From Hydractinia symbiolongicarpus (Eukaryota > Cnidaria > Hydrozoa > Anthoathecata > Hydractiniidae): 64,000 nt of DNA. Below the pieces are notes generated by a model, which worked only from the letters and a program-made list of their open reading frames with translations, did no database searches and was not told where the DNA came from. Of this stretch, positions 11,381 to 59,358 are shown piece after piece. Each line of letters starts with the position of its first letter. Position 1 is the stretch's first letter. The position numbers and the translations under genes are program-made. Location: NCBI RefSeq assembly GCF_029227915.1, contig NC_079882.1:4590001-4654000 (forward strand). Direction: 5' to 3'.

Positions 11381-12058
11381 GAACTACACAGTGCTGACAT
11401 CATCAAAATAAATGACAGTTCTATGTCATTTGTTCTTTGCCTAAGTGGATTTTTCCACAGGCTTTATCGACTAGTGTGGTAATATTGATCATCTTCAAAC
11501 TTTCTTCAAACCTTAAAATGTTTTTTATGGTTTCTACATTATTGGTATCCCATCCATTTTGCCTTTACCTTACACTGTTTGCTTATTGCTACTTTAATAA
11601 GCGACCAGGGTTTTGTCGGACTTTGAGAAGGCATAATAATAATAATAATAATATATTTTTAAACTTTTTCACGTTATCACAGATGAAGAAGGGAAAATGT
11701 GAATGATTTTGATTTTTTTTGTTTACTTTTTCTGGATACCTTAAATAAATAAAAATATTCCTACAAACAAAATATTTGAAAGTCTGCACTCAAATGAGCA
11801 CACCTTGGCTCGATTAGTAGTGAACTATGTCTTTACTTTGTTGCTTTAATTTCTTAATGTTATTAACTAATTCTAAAGTAAAATTATCCATTTTCTTTAA
11901 ATTTTAAAAATATTAGAAAAAATTAATTTAAAGTGCGGAGAATTAAGAATGGAATAATATTCGAGTTTATGATGAAGATAGCGTCGAAGTAAACCGCCAT
12001 CTTTCTTTTTGCTCTTTCACATTTGCTATCGCGCTAGTGAAATTTGTTTCCGTTACAG

Positions 12059-12343
12059 GAAGAGGAAGAAGTGGAAGCGAGGAAAGCTTGGAATGATAAA
12101 GCCAAAAAAGAACTGGAAGACTGGTATAATCGTTACAACGAACAGCTAGAAAAAGTGAAAAATGAGAACCGAGCTGCCCAGGAACAGTTCATTGAAGAAA
12201 TGACAGACACCAAGCCTGGGAACGAATGGGAAAAAGTAGCTCGGTTTTGCGATTTTAATCCTAAATTTAGCAAAAATACAAAAGATGTGTCCCGTATGCG
12301 TGGTTTGTTGTTGCAGCTAAAACAAAACCCGCTAGTTAGATAA
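12059..12343 (+). CDS. Clathrin light chain, exon 2 (residues 96-189)
   Basis: The exon opens after TTACAG in phase 0 with an EEEEVEARKAWNDKAKKELE helix and continues EDWYNRYNEQLEK and NRAAQEQF. These form the long charged helix that packs on the clathrin heavy chain proximal leg. The C-terminal block GNEWEKVARFCDFNPKFSK then KDVSRMRGLLLQLKQNPLV is the most conserved part of the family and is intact, ending at TAA 12341-12343. A possible poly(A) signal, ATTAAA, lies at 12447-12452. The protein works in endocytosis and Golgi/endosome vesicle budding as part of the clathrin triskelion. Confidence 0.94.
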   Translation, partial: EEEEVEARKAWNDKAKKELEDWYNRYNEQLEKVKNENRAAQEQFIEEMTDTKPGNEWEKVARFCDFNPKFSKNTKDVSRMRGLLLQLKQNPLVR

Positions 12344-14005
12344 ACAAACCAACAAGCAGCTCTCATGGGAATATGCATAGAATATATTGTATTGTGTTTG
12401 TGTATGCTAGATTTTGACTAACTTTCGATACGGTGGTGCTTTAACCATTAAAAATGTCCAACCTTTTAAATCCATGTCTTTTTAGGTTGTTTCTTTTAGT
12501 CTTTTTTTTTTGTTATTTGTGGTCCTTCAAATGATTTATATATTTTTTTCTACCTGTAATTTATCAATTGCGATTAACATGTCTAGTCAAAAACATATTT
12601 TTTCATCTTTTACAACCTTTTAAGGTAGAAAAGAATGTAATCGCGGAGGGGGGAAATATGAAGGTCTACTTTAGATTGACGCTTTTTCTCAATGAGTGAC
12701 TCTCTTATACCTCGTTCTTTTTGTTCTTTTTTTGGGGGGGTGGGGGTCTACTGAAATACCGAATTTCGCAAATTTTAGGTGAGGCTTGTGCTCTTTCTTT
12801 TTCCGGTCCGTCAGTTTACCCCAGACTGACCCGTTAAAAATTGAATTTACGAGGAATTTTCCGTTCAAGAAGATCTCACAAATCAATTTTGAAAAATAAA
12901 TTCATAGTGTGTAACAAATATTAGCTAATTAGCAAAATTTGTCGTGCCTAACTTCGTAACAGAAATCACAATCTGGTAGGTCGCTTACGTATATCATACG
13001 TCTTGTTTACGTTTGCAACGGTGTGAAATAATTGTTTAGAATCCACGCCTTTTATACTACTTCTACTTCCACTACTGCTTTAAAATGTTTGCTTGACGAT
13101 AATCAGAGATATTTAGGAAAGTGTGTTAAAACTGCCAAATTTCAGGGTGATCACTACTCCCGCAAAATTTAAAAAGTAGAAAAATTGTTTTTTTTTCTTC
13201 TCCCCTTCCCCAACATAAGAAGCTAAATGAGACCCTGGAAACGAGGTTGTCAATAAACAGGAAGGTTTGTGGAGCATGTGTATTTACCTTTTCAAACAGC
13301 TAACTCGCAGAAAACACCTAATTTGCTTTAAAAGATGCAAAAAAAAAACCCCGTCCTTTTACGTAATTTTGAAGTGCTTTCAGAGTTATTTTTACTTTTA
13401 CTTTTGCAAAAAAAGAAAGAAGCACCTGGAATGATAGTGAAAGAATAAATTTTTTTGACATTTTTTATAGCTGTATATTGACATGACGTTTACAATTTTT
13501 ACAATCACGTCATAGTATAAGATACATTTTATGGGTTCGTTCTTGAAGGAGAAACAACTTTTTCCTATCGTTTTGAATTTCAACAAAATCAGAGAGTGAG
13601 GTGCTCTACCGAGTCTTTTTGCGCAAAAATTATTATGAACTTTCTTTATTCCATGAAAATCGAGTAAAATTATTTACTGATACTTATATGCTGGAAATAT
13701 ACTGATGTATGTTCATAAACATTGCATGCAAAAAGTTTAGCAAGAAGTTTCAAAGTACGCGTAAAGCTTGCATATTACTTATATAGGTCAAAGTATACCC
13801 GACTGATTTTATAAAAAGGGCTAGTTGTTTTGAAACGAGATATAAACTTTCTTTTTTTGTTTACAATAGTGTGTAGAGCACGTGTTTTTGAATTTCCGCG
13901 CCCGAAGGCGTAGGAAATTCTTTAAAACCGTCGTTTTTTCTTTTGGAGCATTTTTTGAGAAAAAATCGACCCTGGGATTTCACGTTCCTCTGATTTTTTG
14001 TTACC
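12344..14005. other. 3' UTR and intergenic, nothing else recognised
   Basis: It begins with the presumed 3' UTR of clathrin light chain. A short motif CCCTGGAAACGAGGTTG near 13233 has relatives near 1579 and 57070, suggesting a dispersed small repeat. No further coding content is supported. Confidence 0.4.
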
Positions 14006-14897
14006 TAAATGTCATTTTAGGCCAAAATTGGTTCAAAAATTAAAACTACTTTATTTTCCACAAAATTTGGCACAGTTAACAAAAAAAGTATGCTGAACAT
14101 GATGGTGACATCAAAATTTCGATTTTTGGCCACCTTAAATGTCATTTTAGGCCAAAATTGGTCCAAAAATTAAAACTACTTTGTTTTCCAAAAAAATTGA
14201 CACAGTTAACAAAAAAAGTATGCTGAACATGATTGTGACATAAAAATTTCGATTTTTGGCCACCTTAAATGTCATTTTAGGCCAAAATTGGTCCAAAAAT
14301 TAAAACTACTTTATTTTTCACAATATTTGGCTCAGTTAACAAAAAAAGTATGCTGAACATGATGGTGACATCAAAATTTCGATTTTTGGCCACTTTAAAT
14401 GTCATTTTAGGCCAAAATTGGTCCAAAAATTAAAACTACTTTATTTTTCACAAAATTTGGCACAGTTAACAAAAAAAGTATGCTGAACATGATGGTGACA
14501 TCAAAATTTCGATTTTTGCCCACCTAAATGTCATTTTAGGCAAAAATTGGTCCAAAAATTAAAACTACTTTATTTTCGACAAAATTTCGCACAGATCACA
14601 AAAAAATATGCTGAACATAATGGTGACATCAAAATTTTGATTTTTGGCCACCTGAAATGTCATTTTAGGCCAAAATTGGTCCAAAAATTTAAACTACTTT
14701 ATTTTCGACAAAATTTGGCACATTTAATAAAAAAAGTATGCTGAACATGATGGTGGCATCAAAATTTTGATTTTTTGCCACCTGAAATGTCATTTTAGGC
14801 CAAAATTGGCCCAAAAATTTAAACTACTTTATTTTCGACAAAATTTGGCACAGTTAATAAAAAAGTATGCTGAACATGATGGTGGCATCAAAATTTC
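14006..14897. repeat. 130-bp minisatellite, about seven copies
   Basis: The landmark GTCATTTTAGGCCAAAATTG recurs at 14011, 14141, 14271, 14401, 14530, 14659 and 14789, so the period is 129-130 bp. Each unit contains TTAAAACTACTTTATTTTC, a CACAGTTAACAAAAAAAG-like block and TATGCTGAACATGATGGTG. Units differ by scattered substitutions. The small open frame at 14547-14744 is a by-product of the repeat, not a gene. Confidence 0.95.
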
Positions 14898-17270
14898 TTT
14901 TCTCTCAACTAAATGCCGTTTAAGACCATAAACGTTTCAATCGGAAGACTTTTAACCATGAATGATAGGCTATAATTTTTGTTCGCAGTTTCTTTTAAAG
15001 TGTGAGTTTATTATGACACGTTTCGTTTTGTTTGCGTTTGTTGTAAGATGTAATGTCACTTGTCAATTAGCAGGTTTTTATCAAATATTTTGGTAGCGAG
15101 CGGAAATTCTTATAGCACCCAGGGCTTCTTGTTGTTGTTAATTATGCATTAATAACAATTATATATATCATGATGATATTGCAAAGTCGGTATATCACTT
15201 TAACTAACTTAACACGAATGTAGAGTTTTAAATGTAAAATATGTGTTTCTTCCAGAGTGTTAAAGGGTTTTAAGAAAAAACGCATACGATATATTAATTA
15301 ACCTTTAAAATCTTGATGTTTGTTTTGGAAGAAACATGCTCACGGTGAGGTGATATTTTTCTGCAGTATGGGCGTTTGAAAGATCAAACTCGCACAACAA
15401 AAATAAAAATCTTCAGGCGAAAGTAAGAAAAACACTTCATCAAAAAGTTCAATTTCGGAGAAGATGATTTTGAGAGAAAAAGTTCATAATTTTTCGAAAT
15501 CAGGCTCCTAATTTTGTAAAAAGGTTCAGAAGATTATGCTTGCGATATGCTTATGTAAAGAAAAATTAACCTGATAGATTTTGGTTACCACACTTGTTTT
15601 TTTCCAGACAGAATACGAATAATTTTAGTTTAAAAAGGTAAGCAAAACATGATTTTTTGTTCAATAAAACTTCAACTGCTCAATCATTAAGCTACCTTGA
15701 AGTTTGTGAAAGTAGTCCTAAATATTACAGTCAATATCGATTCAGTGCAACTGGGGGAAAGCTCAATGGTATGTATACCATACGCTTATTTTTTTTTACT
15801 CAACCTGAGCCTGTATATGCAAATAATATAAAAACACATTTAGTTTAAATACTTTCTTACTGCATATATTTTTTTAACTTTTGAGAAGTAATTACTTTAA
15901 CAACAAACTTTTTATTTAGAATTTGACCAACCAAACTTATTGTTTATTTTAAAACCAGAGAACAATTTCCTCTTTCGGGCATCCTTGTTTGTCAAGTAAA
16001 CGAAATAATATGCAAAATATACAGACGACAACTGCCACGCACAAAAATTTCCGGCCAACGTTTTTTCCTGATAAGGTGCATATATCGTTGATTGTAATAA
16101 TTAAGAAAAAAAGTACTGTAATTTTTAAAACAATATTTGGGCGAACAGCTTGCTGACCAGCAGAGGGTATTCCGCACCGCACCGCACCGCTTATAATTTT
16201 ACCCCAAGCCTTAACCCCTCGATTTTAGACCCTGGGAATTCAATGAATCTTCTGCGATGAGCCATTCCGAGGAAAGTTGCAACAACTTTTTTAGCTAGCA
16301 ACGTATTTTTCCTCTCTTTTGTAAATAAAACGAAACCTCTTCTAGAAGAAAGACAATGAAAATAGTTTTTTCTTTAATTATCAACTTATTGAAAATTATT
16401 TAGCAACTTCTCACACAAAGAATTTGAAAAGAAAATTTAAAAAAAGTATGTAAACAAAAAGTGTGAAAAGAATACTTTTGTGATCACATAGCTGGCTATC
16501 TTAGAAAGTAATTAAAAGAAAAAGCGAGAAGACAATAAAAATTTGCCAACTTTCTTTTTACTGTGCCTTCAGGATGAATTTCTTGTTTTTGTAATAATAA
16601 AAATTTGTCTTGCTAGCTAACAGCTTGCTTAGGTTTTTATTTTTAAGCGATTTGAATGTTTTTTTTCTGCAATAACACTAGCCACTGACTGCTGTAGATA
16701 TACATGTGATATTTCTAATATATCAATATAAATATATATTGCTACTATAATATATTTTCAGTCAAATGCTTTTTGTGTTATTAAATGTATATGTATACAT
16801 ACAGTGGAAAACTATTATTTTGCACTTGCTTTTAGGTTATTTATGGATTGCGTGTTTAACTCACAAGGTATAAACATAGCTATATAAATAAAATTATATA
16901 TCAAGTTTTTTTTCTGTTTGTGATGTTGTAGCTCAATAAAAAAATATAATATTGTCATGGAAATTGATGTCCATGCACAAAAAGTATTTCATATACACAT
17001 AATAACTTAAAATTATAAAAGGATGTAAATCCTTAGTACAAGATTGTTATATATCTGACGTAACCCTACCCACAAGAATGATAATTAACCATCCTGATTA
17101 TGAGGTATTTACTATACCTTTGAAAAACTGATAACAAATCTATTCCATATGAACATGAACAAAAATATAGTATTTTACATTATATTACATGTAAATTCTT
17201 AACAAAGTTTTTGCTTTATATACAGTATTTAATATCATGCTGCATTATTGAATAAAATTTTATATTTTTA
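14898..17270. other. Intergenic / 5' region of the diacylglycerol kinase gene
   Basis: No conserved coding sequence is seen. A possible small non-coding exon at about 15607-15640 is bounded by TTTTTTTCCAG and AAAAAG|GTAAGC. A CCGCA run occurs at 16173-16190. The acceptor TTTTTAG at 17265-17271 implies an upstream 5'-UTR exon or a trans-splice site for the first kinase exon. Confidence 0.35.
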
Positions 17271-17276
17271 GTTAAA

Positions 17277-17300
17277 ATGACTAAATCTTCATCTACATAG
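17277..17300 (+). other. Upstream ORF of seven codons before the kinase start
   Basis: In the 5' UTR of first exon A an ATG at 17277 opens a seven-codon frame that stops at TAG 17298-17300, eight bases before the main ATG at 17308. The position suggests translation control by reinitiation or leaky scanning if this exon is transcribed as predicted. Confidence 0.5.
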
Positions 17301-17307
17301 CTCTTCA

Positions 17308-55990
<38,683 letters not shown>

Positions 55991-58884
55991 ACTTGTTTGA
56001 ACTTGTTATAACCATCCCTAACGCTGGTTACAAAGAAAGAACCGCCACATAACACTGAACGCCAATCTGATATTATTTTTAGACATGAACGTTTATAAAA
56101 ATGCCATAACGCGTGTTAGTTTCAGCTGACTGATGAAGGCTACACGATAAGAAAAAAGTGTCATCTATTTTTGGTAGAACTTCTTTAACATTATTGTATA
56201 AACAAAATTGATCATGCATTTGCTGCATGCTGTTTGTGTAAATCTCAAAAAATCTTACTAGTCAATAACAAAAACACTGCACTACTACTCTTCGGACATA
56301 TTTTGTGAAACGTCGTGTGTCGTGGTTGTGTCGTGCGGCTGTCGTTTTCATTCATGCGTGTATCAATTGCGTTATTTTTTTACTTCAAAAATGTTTATGC
56401 ACTTGTACATTTCATTATTGATTATTTTAATTATCCCTTACACTCTATCCTCATGTCGTATTTATGTTTTTGTAATCTTTGGGCTGGTGTAAAAAAATGT
56501 ATATAAACAGAATTTCGTGCTATGTCTTTTACGAAATACACGCAAAGAAAGGAATTTAAGGTCTGTTAAAAAACTATCCATCACATCAGGGGATATAGTA
56601 AAACGTCTAAATAAAAACCTCAAAGTTGCCCCAGCATTGTGAACAAACACCTCCTCCCCACCGCCTGTTTAAACATTATAATAAATAAATGTAATATTTA
56701 AGTATCGCCATTCCTAAAAAATCACAAGCATATGCTTCTGTAAAGCGACGACAGTTCAAAACTCCTACCGCCCATAAAGCTAGCTAAATAATATAATAAA
56801 GCTGCCCAAGATGCAACACGTTGCCCGAGAAGACAAACTCTACCCCGAAACTTTCTATTGTTGAAAATAGCTGAATTTTGTGGCAATGTTAGCCATAATG
56901 TGTGGAATAATAACAAAATGCACATTTGATGCTCACCCCAAGCTTTACAGAGAGGCGGTCGCACAGGTCAAAAGACTTTCCTCAACACTGCCACAACCTT
57001 GTTCCAAGGTTCTCTTTGCCCCTTACGACGTTATTAGCCATTGTTACGAGCGGCGAATCAAAAAGGCAAAATGACCTGAAAACGAGGTTGACTGTCTCAA
57101 TCCGAAGCACGTCTAACTCTCGATGTCCTTTTTACCGGTTGTAGGAAGTCTTTCATTTTTTAACATTTTTCTGAATATTTACCACAAAAAACAGTGCAAA
57201 GAAATCGTCATTGTGGTGCGCCCTTTGTAATTATAAAAAAAAACATATACGGTTTTTGTACACTTTTGGTATTATAGCAATATGACTATGTTTGTTTGCT
57301 GAATTGCAACTTCCCTGAAACACAATGTCAAAAAGATTGAAGAAAGCTGTATAAACCTACCTTTTGTTCACTCACCCACTTGTTTTGGCTAAGCAATGAA
57401 TGATATGTTGAGAGTGACCAACAAAAATAATCCCCCCTTCTCCCACTTCAACAATAATAACTTTTATGTGCTAATAGTTACGCGTTGATGTTTTTAGCTT
57501 TAATTTTCTCTCTAACAAAAATAAAATTTTCGTAAGCTTTATGGTTCCTCTCACTATATGTCGCTACTTGTTTGTATTCTTGTTCCAAAATTATTTCAGG
57601 TTTTATTTCATAGAGCTCTGGGACCTGCGCTTTCAAATCATGACTAAAATAGTACAAATAGCACGTAAATTCTTAGCCTTGTGCAACTTTCTTCCCAAAA
57701 CTTGTTAGGTATTTTTTATTTCGATGGAGTTACATCTAAATATTATCATGTGAAGCCTTGTGTTTCGTGTGCATCCAGTAATTTTTTTAACCAATGTATA
57801 CTTTAGATTTAGCGAAAATATTAGAATGCCCTGCTTTGTTTTTCTTGAAAGCGTGTACGCTAATTAACAGATTTTATCCACACGTCGTTTAACTGTATGT
57901 AATTGTCAGGGAGCGTCCAATCTCACCACGATGGTAACATGCGTTCATCTCACCAAATTAGCTAATGATACTTATTATTTTTTAATGCTCAGTAATTGAG
58001 CCTCACGAACGATTAAGACCTCTTTGTTGTGTGCTTGTCAAAAAAACAGACAAAACGGAAAAATTGATCAAACAACACGTATAATCAATTTTTTGTTTGT
58101 TTGAAATTTTTATCAACAGCTGTGCAAAATTTGATAAGGATTTGTTAATACATTCTTAGGTTACCAGTTCCGGTTTGTAAATGCTGCGTTTTCCATGGAG
58201 CGAATTGTGAATGGCAAATTCGGCACTTGATTTCCACGAGACACAAGAAACACATGGCAAACTTAAAACTCCGAATAACCATATTTTTGAGTATTAAAAC
58301 CTAAACAGTTATTTTGAATTCTTTTCAGTAATGAGTTTTTCTAAAAATAAATATTGTTTCTACTTTTTAAGGGCGAAACGAATTTAAAAGAAAATCAAAA
58401 TGAAAGTTACTGCGCTTGCTCTGATACATTTCGCTATCCAATTCGCTTCGTGGAAATCCTTTTATAAAAAAACTGCGTGATGTTTGTTATAAACAATAGT
58501 TGATGCGTGTCAGGACGTGATAAAGTTTCTGCGACATTTAAGCACGTTAAGCGTAACCAAAACTGCGAGAAGAAGAAAAAAAAAGTCACGTGCTTTTTAC
58601 TGTCATGTATCTATTGTTTGGTAAAATATAGCTATGTACAACAAAAATCCATAAAATGTATATATAAGAATAAAGATAGAATTTTTTGTTCCATGAGTCA
58701 ACACAGAAACAGAAATATGTTTTCTTCTAAGATTTCAGAACACAAACATTGCACTGAACACAACCAGAGAAAAAAACACGAAATAAATCGCCTAAGATAT
58801 GGCATGCATTTAACATTTATGCACCTAAATTAAATAAGAATAAAATTCAAGTTTATACAAGTCACAAAAAAAGAACATATAAAT
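55991..58884. other. Convergent intergenic region (kinase and XBP1 3' UTRs)
   Basis: The kinase 3' UTR probably ends after AATAAA at 56610-56615 or 56680-56685. The XBP1 3' UTR enters from the other side. A CCTGAAAACGAGGTTG motif at about 57074 is related to others near 1579 and 13233. The small open frames at 56880-57144 and 58507-58833 show no family features. Confidence 0.5.
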
Positions 58885-59358
58885 TTAAACGCTAAGTAAA
58901 GATGGAAATAAATCAGAGAAAGGATCATCATTGTCCACTATGTTACACGAAACTGTACCAGGATTACATGACAATAAAAATTCATCATCAATAAATGGTT
59001 CATTTATCCCACATCCATCAAGGGCTGTGTCCCCCACCAGGCTACCCTCTGCTTTGGTGCACATCTTGACAATATCATTAAGATCCATGCTTCCAGTGCT
59101 AGATTCAGGTGACGCTGGAGCAGACTCTGGGCTTGATGGGCATACAACCTCATTATTTTCATGTGATAAAAATTCATCAACATCAAATTCTTCTTGCTTG
59201 ATACTTCCATTACAAACTGGAGTTGATCTTGCTGAAAGGGCTTCCATGGAATATCGGGTGGTTTCACATGGAGTTCCAACTGCGACTGCTTTTGCAGGCA
59301 CTGTTTTTTGGATTCGAATTGGTTCTTCGTCTCCCAGAACGTCCAACAATAATTCAGT
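58885..59358 (-). CDS. XBP1: XBP1 exon 4, spliced frame: transactivation domain
   Basis: In the spliced frame exon 4 begins TELLLDVLGDEEPIRIQKTV, which aligns with human DILLGILDNLD, and continues with SIKQEEFDVDEFLSHENNE, a CPSSPESAPASPESS proline/serine stretch, EPFIDDEFLLSC and finally DDPFSDLFPSLLSV before TAA. It is strongly acidic, as expected for the XBP1s activation domain, and ends like human XBP1s (LFPQLISV). Confidence 0.92.
   Translation of the reverse strand, partial: TELLLDVLGDEEPIRIQKTVPAKAVAVGTPCETTRYSMEALSARSTPVCNGSIKQEEFDVDEFLSHENNEVVCPSSPESAPASPESSTGSMDLNDIVKMCTKAEGSLVGDTALDGCGINEPFIDDEFLLSCNPGTVSCNIVDNDDPFSDLFPSLLSV

Larger units (their letters stand above)
8258..12058 (+). 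other. Clathrin light chain intron 1
   Basis: This GT-AG intron (GTCGGT ... TTACAG) contains partial and full copies of the interspersed repeat in inverted orientation, a duplicated ATATACATGTCAAC motif near 10670-10715 and a short AAT run at 11635-11655. No other coding exon was found; the open frames at 10908-11275 lie inside the repeat. Confidence 0.7.

Noticed and set aside
14547-14744. 65-codon open frame with internal repetition
   Set aside because: It is produced by the 130-bp minisatellite and has no start context or homology.
56880-57144. Overlapping small open frames downstream of the kinase gene
   Set aside because: No conserved motifs, and they overlap a dispersed GAGGTTG repeat motif.
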